Of a DNA stretch of 64,000 bases, positions 23,493-35,596 are shown in pieces (the first letter of the stretch is position 1; each line of letters starts with the position of its first letter). Under the pieces are notes generated by a model that saw only the letters and a list, made by a program, of their open reading frames with translations, was not told the DNA's origin and ran no database searches. The position numbers were made by a program, and so were the translations under genes. Origin of the DNA: Ryuthela nishihirai (Eukaryota > Arthropoda > Arachnida > Araneae > Heptathelidae); NCBI GenBank assembly GCA_038380435.1, contig JAWZYU010000034.1, positions 19,695,404 to 19,759,403 on the forward strand, given 5' to 3'.

Positions 23493-25055
23493 GCATCGTT
23501 AATCATAGATAAGATTTTGGGTTCGACTATTTTACCTCTGAGACGCATTGTTAATCATAGATCAGATTTTAGGTTAGACCATTTTACCTCTGAGATGCAT
23601 TGTTAATCATAGATCAGATTTTAGGTCAGATCATTTTACCTCTGAGATGCATTGTTAATCATAGATCAGATTTTAGGTTAGACCATTTTACCTCTGAGAT
23701 GCATTGTTAATCATAGATCAGATTTTAGGTTAGATCATTTTACCTCGGAGATGCATTGTTAATCATAGATCAGATTTTAGGTTAGACCATTTTACCTCTG
23801 AGATGCATTGTTAATCATAGATCAGATTTTAGGATAGATCATTTTACCTCTGAGATGCATTGCTAATCATAGATCAGATTTTAGGATAGATCATTTTACC
23901 TCTGAGATGCATTGTTAATCATAGATCAGATTTTAGGTTAGATCATTTTACCTCTGAGATGCATTGTTAATCATAGATCAGATTTTAGGTTAGATCTTTT
24001 CACCTCTGAGATGCATTGTTAATCATAGATCAGATTTTAGGTTAGATCATTTTACCTCTGAGATGCATTGTTAATCATAGATCAGATTTCAGGTTACACC
24101 ATTTTACCTCTGAGATGCACTGTTAATCATAGATCAGATTTTAGGTTAGATCATTTTACCTTGGAGATGCATTGTTAATCATAGATCAGATTTTAGGTTA
24201 GACCATTTTACCTCTGAGATGCATTGTTAATCATAGATCAGATTTTAGGATAGATCATTTTACCTCTGAGATGCATTGTTAATCATAGATCAGTTTTTAG
24301 GATAGATCATTTTACCTCTGAGATGCATTGTTAATCATAGATCAGACTTTAGGATAGATCATTTTAACTCTGAGATGCATTGTTAATCATAGATCAGATT
24401 TTAGGTTAGATCATTTTACCTCTGAGATGCATTGTTAATCATAGATCAGATTTTAGGTTAGATCATTTTACCTCTGAGATGCATTGTTAATCATAGATCA
24501 GATTTTAGGTTAGATCATTTTACCTCTGAGATGCATTGTTAATCATAGATCAGATTTTAGGTTAGACCATTTTACCTCTGAGATGCATTGTTAATCATGG
24601 ATCAGATTTTTGGTTAGATCATTTTACCTCGGAGATGCATTGTTAATCGTAGATCAGATTTTAGGTTAGATAATTTTACCTCTGAGATGCATTGTAATCA
24701 TAGATCAGATTTTGGATTCGACCATTTTACCTCTGAGATGCATTGTTAATCATAGATCAGATTTTAGGTTAGATCATTTTACCTCTGAGATGCATTGTTA
24801 ATCATAGATCAGATTTTGGATTCGACCGTTTTACCTTTGTGATGCATTGTTAATCATAGATCAGATTTTAGGTTAGGCTATTATACCTCTGAGACTCATT
24901 GTTAATCATAGATCAGATTTTAGGTTAGACCATTTTTCGTTTGAGATGCAGAGTTAATCATAGATCATATTTTAGGTTAGACCATTTTACCTCTGAGATG
25001 CATTGTTAATCGTAGATCAGATTTTGGGTTAGACCATTTTACCTCTAAGATGCAT
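23493..25055 (+). repeat. 52-bp satellite, array 1 (about 30 units)
   Basis: Units carry TTAATCATAGATCAG, TTTTAGGTTAGA and TTTTACCTCTGAGATGCA. The first units differ most (GGGTTCGACTATTTTACC). The array stops abruptly at TGCAT (25055), where orientation flips. Confidence 0.96.
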
Positions 25056-26128
25056 CTAACCTAAAATCTGATCTATGATTAACAATGCATCTCAGAGGCA
25101 AAATAATCTAACCTAAAAGGTGATCTATGATTAACAATGCATCTCAGAGGTAAAATGATCTAACCTAAAATCTGATCTATGATTAACAGTGCATCTCAGA
25201 GGTAAAATGATCTAACCTAAAATATGATCTATGATTAACAATGCATCTCAGAGGTAAAATGATCAATCCTAAAATCTGATCTATGATTAACAATGCATCT
25301 CAGAGGCAAAATAATCTAACCTAAAATCTGATCTATGATAAACAATGCATCTCAGAAGTAAAATGATCTATCCTAAAATCTGATCTATGATTAACAATGC
25401 ATCTCAGAGGCAAAATAATCTAACCTAAAATCTGATCTATGATTAACAATGCATCTCAGAGGTAAAATGATCTAACCTAAAATCTGATCTATGATTAACA
25501 GTGCATCTCAGAGGTAAAATGATCTAACCTAAAATATGATCTATGATTAACAATGCATCTCAGAGGTAAAATGATCTATCCTAAAATCTGATCTATGATT
25601 AACAATGCATCTCAGAGGCAAAATAATCTAACCTAAAATCTGATCTATGATTAACAATGCATCTCAGAGGTAAAATGATGTAACCTAAAATCTGATCTAT
25701 GATTAACAATGCATCTCAGAGGTAAAATGATGTAACCTAAAATCTGATCTATGATTAACAATGCATCTCAGAGGTAAAATAGTCGAACCTAAAATCTGAT
25801 CTATGATTAACAATGCATCTCAGAGGTAAAATGATCTATCCTAAAATCTGATCTATGATTAACAATGCATCTCAGAGGTAAAATGGTCTAACCTAAAATC
25901 TGATCTATGATTAACAATGCATCTCCGAGGTAAAATGATCTAACCTAAAATCTGATCTATGATTAACAATGCATCTCAGAGGTAAAATGGTCTAACCTAA
26001 AATCTGATCTATGATTAACAATGCATCTCAGAGGTAAAATGATCTAACCTAAAATCTGATCTATGATTAACAATGCGTCTCAGAGGTAAAATAGTCGAAC
26101 CCAAAATCTTATCTATGATTAACGATGC
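25056..26128 (-). repeat. 52-bp satellite, array 2, inverted (about 20 units)
   Basis: Same monomer in opposite orientation, meeting array 1 with no spacer. It ends with the same variant unit that starts array 1 (CCAAAATCTTATCTATGATT at the outer edge), so the two arrays are an inverted duplication that later lost or gained units. Confidence 0.96.
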
Positions 26129-26665
26129 GTAAATAATAGAAGAATGCATAAAATATAAAATTAACTTTTTGTTGATAGACAGCAAAATAGAGATAAATAT
26201 TTTACTGTTACGAAATGTTTTATAAATAGAATTCAGTATTTAGGTGTTGACGAAAAATAATGTGTATATGAAAATGTTTTAAAAAAATTATTATTTTTAC
26301 CTACTTTAGTAATTGTAAACAAAATTTATTTGAAAAGTTTTAACACTTGTTGCGGTTGGCACGCATATCGATATATATGTTATAAATTGATATATTTTAC
26401 ACACTCATATATATATATATAATCAAAGAACACATATTGATGAATAAATATCATGATATATATATATCCTGTTGACTAAAAAGATATTAAAAAGTCTTTT
26501 TCCTTCCTTAATTTTAGAAATAAAAGCAATTAAGTAAAAACAGAATGAATGTTAATAACAAGAAGCCAATTCGCAACTGTTATACATTATTTGACGGGGA
26601 TCTCAAAATAACTTACGAAACATCATGACAACATCGAGATATAATTGGGGATTTTAGGTAGAAGT
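26129..26665. repeat. Right outer arm of the satellite palindrome
   Basis: Reverse complement of 22998-23492, extended by roughly 50 bp of sequence (about 26551-26607) absent from the left arm. Confidence 0.9.
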
Positions 26666-29600
26666 TGCCTCTTTTACCTCTGAGAAGTTGCTTCCATTTT
26701 ACCTCTGAGAAGTTGCTTCCATTTTACCTCTGAGATGCATTGGTAATCATAGATCAGATTTTAGGTTAGATCATTTTACCTCTGAGATGAATTGTTAATC
26801 ATAGATCAGATTTTAGGATAGATCATTTTACCTCTGAGATGCATTGTTAATCATAGATCAGATTTTAGGTTAGATCATTTTACCTCTGAGATGCATTGTT
26901 AATCATAGATCAGATTTTAGGTTAGATCATTTAACCTCTGAGATGCATTGTTAATCATAGATCAGATTATAGGATAGATCATTTTACCTCTGAGATGCAT
27001 TGTTAATCATAGATCAGATTTTAGGTTAGATCATTTAACCTCTGAGATGCATTGTTAATCATAGATCAGATTATAGGATAGATCATTTTACCTCTGAGAT
27101 GCATTGTTAATCTAGATCAGATTTTAGGTTAGATCATTTTACCTCTGAGATGCATTGTTAATCATAGATAAGATTTTAGGTTAGACCATTTTACCTCTGA
27201 GATGCATTGTTAATCATAGATCAGATTTTAGATTAGATCATTTTACCTCGGAGATGCAGTGTTAATCATAGATCAGATTTTAGGTTAGATCATTTTACCT
27301 CGGAGATGCATTGTTAATCATAGATCAGATTTTCGATTCGACCATTTTACCTCTGAGATGCATTGTTAATCATAGATCAGATTTTGGATTCGACCATTTT
27401 ACCTTTGAGATGCATTGTTAATCATAGATCATATTTTAGGTTAGACCATTTTACCTGTGAGATGCATTGTTAATCATAGATCATATTTTAGGTTAGACCA
27501 TTTTACCTCTGAGATGCATTGTTAATCATAGATCATATTTTAGGTTAGACCATTTTACCTCTGAGATGCATTGTTAATCATAGATCAGATTTCAGGTTAG
27601 ACCATTTTACTTCTGAGATGCATTGTTAATCATAGATCAGATTTCAGGGTAGACCATTTTACCTCAGATGCATTGTTAATCGTAGATCAGATTTCAGGTT
27701 AGACCATTTTACCTCTGAGATGCATTGTTAATCGTAGATCAGATTTTAGGTTAGGACATTTTACCTCTAAGATGCATTGTTAATCGTAGATCAGATTTTA
27801 GGTTAGGCCATTTTACCTCTGAGATGCATTGTTAAACATAGATCAGATTTTAGGTTTGATCATTTTACCTCTGAGTTGCATTGTTAATCATAGATCAGAT
27901 TTTAGGATAGATCATTTTACCTCTGAGATGCATTGTTAATCGTAGATCAGATTTTAGGTTAGATCATTTTAACTCTGAGATGCATTGTTAATCACAGATC
28001 AGATTTTAGGATAGATCATTTTACCTCTGATATGCATTGTTAATCGTAGATCAGATTTTAGGTTAGATCATTTTACCTCTAAGATGCATTGTTAATCACA
28101 GATCAGATTTTAGGTTAGATCATTTTACCTTTGAGATGCATTGTTAATCATAGATCAGAATTTAGGGTAGACCATTTTACCTCTGAGATGCATTGTTAAT
28201 CATAGATCATATTTTAGGTTAGACCATTTTGCCTCTGAGATGCATTGATAATCATAGATCATATTTTAGGTTAGACCATTTTACCTCTGAGATGCATTGT
28301 TAATCGTAGATCAGATTTTGGGTTAGACCATTTTACCTCTGAGATGCATTGTTAATGATAGATTAGATTTCAGGTTAGACAATTTTACCTCTGAGATGCA
28401 TTGTTAATCATAGATCAGATTTCAGGTTGGACCATTTTACCTCTGAGACGCATTGTTAATCGTAGATCAGATTTCAGGTTAGACCATTTTACCTCTGAGA
28501 TGCATTGTTAATCGTAGATCAGATTTTAGGATAGATCATTTTACCTCTGAGATGCATTGCTAATCATAGATCAGATTTTATGTTAGATCATTTTACCTCG
28601 GAGATGCATTGTTAATGATAGATTAGATTTCAGGTTAGACCATTTTACCTCTGAGATGCATTGTTAATCATAGATCAGATTTCAGGTTGGACCATTTTAC
28701 CTCTGAGACGCATTGTTAATCGTAGATCAGATTTTAGGTTAGGCCATTTTACCTCTGAGATGCATTGTTAAACATAGATCAGATTTTAGGTTCGATCATT
28801 TTATCTCTGAGTTGCATTGTTAATCATAGATCAGATTTTAGGATAGATCATTTTACCTCTGAGATGCATTGTTAATCGTAGATCAGATTTTAGGTTAGAT
28901 CATTTTACCTCTGAGATGCATTGTTAATCACAGATCAGATTTTAGGTTAGATCATTTTACCTTTGAGATGCATTGTTAATCATAGATCAGAATTTAGGGT
29001 AGACCATTTTACCTCTGAGATGCATTGTTAATCATAGATCATATTTTAGGTTAGACCATTTTACCTCTGAGATGCATTGATAATCATAGATCATATTTTA
29101 GGTTAGACCATTTTACCTCTGAGATGCATTGTTAATCGTAGATCAGATTTTGGGTTAGACCATTTTACCTCTGAGATGCATTGTTAATGATAGATTAGAT
29201 TTCAGGTTAGACCATTTTACCTCTGAGATGCATTGTTAATCATAGATCAGATTTCAGGTTGGACCATTTTACCTCTGAGACGCATTGTTAATCGTAGATC
29301 AGATTTGAGGTTAGACCATTTTACCTCTGAGATGCATTGTTAATCATAGATCAGATTTTGGATTCGACCATTTTACCTTTGAGATGCATTGTTAATCATA
29401 GATCAGATTTTAGGTTAGACTATTTAACCTCTGAGATGCATTGTTAATCATAGATCAAATTTTAGGATAGATCATTTTACCTCTGAGAGGCATTGTTAAT
29501 CATAGATCAGATTTTAGGTTAGATCATTTTACCTCTGAGATGCATTGTTAATCTAGATCAGATTTTAGGTTAGATCATTTTACCTCTGAGATGCATTGTT

Positions 29601-32001
29601 AATCAGAGATCAGTTTTTTGGTTAGACCATTTTACCTCTGAGATGCATTGTTAATCATAGATCAGATTTTAGGTTAGATCATTTTACCTCGGAGATGCAG
29701 TGTCAATCATAGATCAGATTTTAGGTTAGATCATTTTACCTCTGAGATGCATTGTTAATCAGAGATCAGATTTTTGGTTAGACCATTTTACCTCTGAGAT
29801 GCATTGTTAATCATAGATCAGATTTTAGGATAGATCATTTTACCTCGGAGATGCAGTGTCAATCATAGATCAGATTTTAGGTTAGATCATTTTACCTCGG
29901 AGATGCATTGTTAATCATAGATCAGATTTTAGGTTAGATCATTTTACCTCTGAGATACATTGTTAATCATAGATTTTAGGTTAGATGATTTTACCTCTGA
30001 GATGCATTGTTAATTATAGATCAGATTTTGGATTCGACCATTTTACCTTTGAGATGCATTGTTAATCATAGATCAGATTTTAGGTTAGACTATTTTACTT
30101 CTGAGATGCATTGTTAATCATAGATCAGATTTCAGGTTAGACCATTTTACCTCAGATGCATTGTTAATCGTAGATCAGATTTCAGGTTAGACCATTTTAC
30201 CTCTGAGATGCATTGTTAATCGTAGATCAGATTTTAGGTTAGGCCATTTTACCTCTGAGATGCATTGTTAAACATAGATCAGATTTTAGGTTTGATCATT
30301 TTACCTCTGAGTTGCATTGTTAATCATAGATCAGATTTTAGGATAGATCATTTTACCTCTGAGATGCATTGTTAATCGTAGATCAGATTTTAGGTTAGAT
30401 CGTTTTACCTCTGAGATGCATTGTTAATCACAGATCAGATTTTAGGATAGATCATTTTACCTCTGAGATGCATTGTTAATCGTAGATCAGATTTTAGGTT
30501 AGATCATTTTACCTCTGAGATGCATTGTTAATCACAGATCAGATTTTAGGTTAGATCATTTTACCTTTGAGATGCATTGTTAATCATAGATCAGAATTTA
30601 GGTTAGACCATTTTACCTCTGAGATGCATTGTTAATCATAGATCATATTTTAGGTTTGACCATTTTACCTCTGAGATGCATTGATAATCATAGATCATAT
30701 TTCAGGTTAGACCATTTTACCTCTGAGATGCATTGTTAATCGTAGATCAGATTTTGGGTTAGACCATTTTACCTCTGAGATGCATTGTTAATCATAGATC
30801 AGATTTCAGGTTAGACCATTTTACCACTGAGATGCATTGTTAATCATAGATCAGGTTTCAGGTTAGACCATTTTACCTCTGAGATACATTGTTAATCATA
30901 GATATGATTTCAGGTTAGACCATTTTACCTCTGAAATGCATTGTTAATCGTAGATCAGATTTTAGGTTTGATCATTTTACCTCTGAGATACATTGTTAAT
31001 CATAGATCAGATTTTAGGTTAGATTATTTTGCCTCTGAGATGCATTGTTAATGATAGATCAGATTTTAGGTTAGACCATTTTACCTCTGAGATGCATTGT
31101 TAATCATAGATCAGATTTTAGGTTAGATTATTTTGCCTCTGAGATGCATTGTTAATGATAGATCAGATTTTAGGTTAGACCATTTTACCTCTGAGATGCA
31201 TTGTTAATCATAGATCAGATTTTAGGTTAGATCATTTTACCTCGGAGATGCATTGTTAATCATAGATCAGATTTTAGGTTAGATCATTTAACTCTGAGAT
31301 GCATTGCTAATCATAGATCAGATTTTAGGTTAGATCATTTTACCTCTGAGATGCATTGTTAATCATAGATCAGATTTTGGATTCGACCATTTTACCTCTG
31401 AGATGCATTGTTAATCATAGATTTTAGGTTAGATCATTTTACCTCTGAGATGCATTGTTTATCATAGATCAGATTTTAGCTTAGATCATTTTACCTCTGA
31501 GATGCATTGTTTATCATAGATCAGATTTTAGCTTAGATCATTTTACCTCTGAGATGCATTGTTAATCATAGATCAGATTTTAGGTTAGATCATTTTAACT
31601 CTGAGATGCATTGTCAATCATAGATCACATTTTAGGTTAGATCATTTTACCTCTGAGATGCATTGTTTATCATAGATCAGATTTTAGGTTAGATCATTTT
31701 ACCTCTGAGATGCATTGTTAATCATAGATCAGATTTTGGATTCGACCATTTTACCTCTGAGATGCATTGTTAATCATAGATTTTAGGTTAGATCATTTTA
31801 CCTCTGAGATGCATTGTTAATCATATATCAGATTTTGGATTCGACCATTTTACCTTTGAGATGCATTGTTAATCATAGATCAGATTTTAGGTTAGACCAT
31901 TTTACCTCTGAGACGCATTTTTAATCATAGATCATATTTTAGGTTAGACCATTCTACCTCTGAGATGCATTATTAACCATAGATCAGATTTTAGGTTAGA
32001 T
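26666..32001 (+). repeat. 52-bp satellite, array 3 (about 100 units)
   Basis: Starts with short 25-bp units (GAAGTTGCTTCCATTTTACC) at 26669-26730 before settling into the 52-bp monomer. Multi-unit blocks are repeated inside it, for example TTAATGATAGATTAGATTTC at about 28352, 28612 and 29178, and TAAACATAGATCAG at about 27833, 28766 and 30268. It ends where a hAT terminus is inserted (32002). Confidence 0.95.
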
Positions 32002-32896
32002 CAGCGCTGTCCAACTAGAGGCCGCCGGCCGCATACTGCCCACACAAGGATTTTAGTGGCCCGCGAACAAAATCAAGTTTTTACTTGAAATTTTATATAA
32101 ATATTCGTAATCCACCTTGTAATTTTTTATCAGCTTATATTATTTCATTTGATATGCAACCTTCAACTTACTCATTCTATAAAGTTGATGGATCGATCGG
32201 CAAACTTCCGAAACCTTTTAAGAGCGCTGCTTCGTCATCAAACAAATGTTTTTATGAAGCTGCAGTAATAAGAAGCATCTAACGACAGCAGGAATCGTTC
32301 TCATTGCGCATGCATATGGCATGCATTGTCGAATGTTGCACTGTATTGTGCACCAGGAGATATTGTGTGGCATTTCGCTGAGACTAAACGACGTAATGGA
32401 AAAGTTTGTCAAAATTACCAATTTAATTCGTGGCGGAAATCGTTCTCTTACACATTGAAAATTTAAAGTTTTTTTGGATGAACTGCATGCTGAGATGGCG
32501 ATCTGCTTTTACACAGTATTATTCGCTGGTGAAATGCCGTAAAACACCTCAAGAGATTTTTTACACTTAAAAAAGAAATTCATCTTTTTCTCGCAGAAGT
32601 GGGCACCTATGAAGATTTAATAGCAAGTTTTGTTGATGAAAATTTTCTATGTTCACTTGCTTTCCTAACAGACATCACAGATTATTTAAATGTCTTGAAT
32701 AATTCCTTACAAGGAAAAGATCAAAACTTGTGCTGTCTTTATAATCATGTTACTGGGTTTAGAAACAAACTACAATTATTAAAGTCAAATTTGCAGGAAA
32801 ACAATTTAATTTATTTTGAAACTTGCAAAGAGTTCTACGAAGAAATGAAGCAACTTAGTAAAACAGTTAATCTTGAAAAATTTGTTCCTAAATTAA
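32002..32896 (+). pseudogene. Decayed hAT transposase (GTF2IRD2/ZBED-like), 5' end present
   Basis: The left end CAGCGCTGTCCAACTAGAGG followed by GGCCGC...CTGCCCACAC is the form expected of a hAT terminus, inserted directly into the 52-bp satellite. From about 32385 the plus strand shows fragments in shifted frames, and from 32599 a clean frame of about 99 codons resembling the central region of hAT transposases of the GTF2IRD2/EPM2AIP1 type. Key features are Leu-Ala-Phe-Leu-Thr-Asp-Ile-Thr, then Leu-Asn, then Leu-Gln-Gly-Lys-x-Gln, then Leu-Tyr. Upstream stops and frameshifts make it non-functional. A SINE-A fragment truncates it at 32897, and no right terminus is visible. Family assignment is from remembered motifs. 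Confidence 0.7.
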
Positions 32897-33037
32897 AGTC
32901 CATCCGACGGACGGCAGACTTTCCAAGCCCATCGGTGTCCCCTACTGACCGTGGACAGGGCGGGCCCAGCTGGGGCTCGAACCTGGGAACTACAGATTAC
33001 GAGCCTGGCGCGCTACCGACTGAGCCACCCCCACCTC
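32897..33037 (-). mobile_element. SINE-A fragment (middle and head only)
   Basis: Starts at TCCATCCGACGGACGG and ends in GAGCCACCCCCACC. It lacks the body and tail and has an internal deletion removing the TTTGCGGAGATAAATCTC block. It supplies the C-terminal 50 or so codons of an artefactual fusion frame with the hAT relic. Confidence 0.88.
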
Positions 33038-33388
33038 CACTGCATATTTTAAATTATAGCCTATTTAGGTTATTAACACGGGTACACTGGGAGATAAGTT
33101 TATTCTAAATTCAGTTACTTCTCTTATGCATAAAGAAAAATGGTGTATATATATATACGTATATTGTATATGTATATATATATATTGTATATGTATATAC
33201 GTATATTGCTTTTGAAGATATTTTATATATATAAATATGAAGAATTTGAAATATATATATGATAAATATCTATTATTCTGATATTTCTATAAATATCATA
33301 TTTTTGAATTTTTTTAATTACTATGTTCTTGTTTTCCAATAATGCTACGTTGTTAATATCATGGGAGTGAGAAGTTCCCTGTACTTCA
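33038..33388. other. AT-rich spacer with TA/CG microsatellite
   Basis: An alternating TATATA/TACGTA tract at about 33147-33260. No gene. Confidence 0.6.
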
Positions 33389-34016
33389 GGGCGGGGGTGG
33401 CTCAGTCGGTAGCGCCTCAGGGGACACCGGAAGGCTTGGAAAGGCCGCCGTCCGTCGAATGGGACGTTAAGCCGTGGCTCCATGTACGGGAGAGCCATAC
33501 CCTGTGCACGTTAAAGAACACGCTGGATGGCCTTGACGGGAGGCTACCATCTGTCTCCCAAAAGCTGTCCCAGTGGGTCCCCTCCCCCAAACTTCTCTGA
33601 GCCTTCGGGGTCCATGTGACCTGGCAATTTAGTCCATGTTGTGCAAAAAAGTGCCGCTCAGAGGTAAAACAACCCAACATTAAAGAACACGCTGGATGGC
33701 CTTATGGGAGGCTACCATCTGTCTCCCAACAGCTGTTCCAGTGGGTCCCCTCCCTGAACTTTCTCTGAGCCTTCGGGGTCCATGTGACCTGACCATTTAG
33801 CCCATGGTGTGCAAAAAAGTGCCGCTCAGAGGTAAAACAACCCAACGTTAAAGAACACGCTGGATGGCCTTGACGGGAGGCTACCATCTGTCTCCCAACA
33901 GCTATTCCAATGGGTCCCCTCCCCCAACCTTCTCTGAGCCTTCGGGGTCCTTGTGGCGTGGCCATTTAGCCCATGGTGTGCAAAAAAGTGCCGCTCAGAG
34001 GTAAAACAATCCAATC
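33389..34016 (+). mobile_element. SINE-A, three bodies, head deleted
   Basis: Head joins directly from TCGGTAGCGCCTCA to GGGGACACCGG at about 33420, so the anticodon arm and B box are gone. Bodies start near 33510, 33681 and 33847. Ends in the CCAAT-type tail. Confidence 0.92.
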
Positions 34017-34636
34017 CAAAGCCTAAACCTGAAAAATCTCACACCATTATCACGGCAAATCATGAACACTGTGGATTTGCATACCTTGTTGTTGGACCTG
34101 ATGGCTGCAGCTATAAACCTCCAGTAATTTATAGAGGTCCTAATGCAGTAGAAGAATTTTTAGAACGTTTGCTTAAAGAAGAAGAAAACATAAAAAATTT
34201 ACTGCCGATGATAAAGCCAATGCAACTCTCGAATCATGAAGAGGAATCATTTCGCAATGCTACTGACTGTCATATTTGTAAGCGTGTCCTAGGAGCAGAT
34301 CGTGTGAGAGATCACGATCATATAACAGGTAAATTCTGAGGAGCTGCCTATAATTCCTGTAATCTGACCAATAGGATTCCAGTTATCTTTCACAACCTAA
34401 AAGGATATGACAGCCACCTTATTATGCAGGGAATCTGCAGAATCAAAAATAAGAAGATTAATTACATTCCCAATAACATGGAAACATAAATAGCCTTCTC
34501 CCTGGGGACATTAAATTTTATAGACTCCTGTCAGTTTTTAAGCACATCTCTTGAGAAGCTAGTAAATAATTTATCACCAGATGAGTTCCATATTTTAAAG
34601 GAACATGTTGAAATTGAACGGTTACACTTGGTTTTG
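34017..34636 (+). pseudogene. Polinton/Maverick-type DNA polymerase B fragment, broken
   Basis: The frame just right of the SINE tail encodes a segment I recognise from protein-primed type B DNA polymerases of Polinton/Maverick-like elements. A Cys-x-x-Cys pair and an Asp-His-Asp-His motif (about 34270-34325) form an endonuclease VII/HNH-like zinc module. It is followed by an Asn-rich segment, a Tyr-Asp-Ser-His (exonuclease-like) motif near 34407 and a Phe-Ile-Asp-Ser motif near 34520. In-frame stops at about 34337 and 34487 inactivate it. No protein-primed replication genes, capsid-like genes or long terminal repeats are seen nearby. The fragment starts and stops exactly at SINE-A copies. 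Domain calls are from memory. Confidence 0.72.
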
Positions 34637-35254
34637 AGGGGGCGGCTCAGTCGGTAGCGCGCCAGGCTCGTAATCTGTAGTTCCTAGGTTCGAGTCCCAG
34701 CTGGGTCAGCGTTGAGATTTATCTCCGCAAAATTTCCCCGCCCTGCCCACGGCCAGTAGGGGACACCGATGGGCTTGGAAAGGCCGCCGTCCGTCGGATG
34801 GGACGTTAAGGCGTGGCCCCGTGTGCGGGAGAGAGCCATACTCTGTGCACGTTAAAGAACACGCTGGATGACCTTGAAGGGAGGCTACCGTCTGTCTCCC
34901 AACAGCTTTTCCAGTGGGTCCCCTCCCCCAATCTTCTCTGAGCCTTCGGGTTCCTAGTGACCTGTCCATTCAGCCCATTGTGTGCAAAAAAGTGCCGCTC
35001 AGAGGTAAAACAACCCAACGTTAAAGAACACGCTGGATGGCCTTGACGAGAGGCTACCATCTGTCTCCCAACAGCTGTTCCAGTGGGTCCCCTCCCACAA
35101 CCTTCTCTGAGCCTTCGGGGTCCTTACTCTGTGCACTCAGTGCACAGAGTATGGCTCTCTCGTGCACAGAGTATGGCTCTTCGGGGTCCTTGTGGCCTGG
35201 CAATTTAGCCCATGGTGTGCAAAAAAGTGCCGCTCAGAGGTAAAACAACCCAAC
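34637..35254 (+). mobile_element. SINE-A with two bodies and a local rearrangement
   Basis: Head TCGGTAGCGCGCC with B box GGTTCGAGTCC, bodies from about 34851 and 35021. The second body carries an extra block of roughly 65 bp (35125-35183) made of an inverted and a direct copy of the element's own GTGCACAGAGTATGGCTCT piece. Confidence 0.92.
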
Positions 35255-35596
35255 AACTTAATTTATGTTATGTTAAAAGTTAAATAACATAGCATAACGT
35301 AGGATTGCTTCTTAATTTATGGAAACCGGTATAGATTCAAAGCACACATAAATATTAAATTACAAATTGCTAAGCTGTCATTAAAATTCACACTCATTAG
35401 TCTTAAGAGATAATTCTCTTCGCTACTGAAAATCCTTTTCTGAAATTATACTTTTGACTCTGTAAATATGACTGAGGATAAATCCTGTGCACTTTTTATC
35501 ATTTTATGTAAACTCTATAATTATTTACATGTACTTTTAAAGCCTTTTAGAACAATGAATCATTCATTGCATTCTTTGTTATCAATAAACAGAGTT
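35255..35596. other. AT-rich spacer
   Basis: No gene recognised. Confidence 0.5.

Noticed and set aside
25030..25080. Satellite inversion as a long-read hairpin artefact
   Set aside because: The arms differ in substitutions, microsatellites, unit number and an indel of about 50 bp, which a missed-adapter artefact would not produce.
32599..33108. 169-codon intact hAT-derived gene
   Set aside because: The last 50 or so codons come from a SINE fragment, and the upstream transposase region is frameshifted and contains stops.
34017..34636. Intact Polinton or related large DNA element
   Set aside because: Only a polymerase fragment with two in-frame stops is present. There are no other core genes and no terminal repeats.
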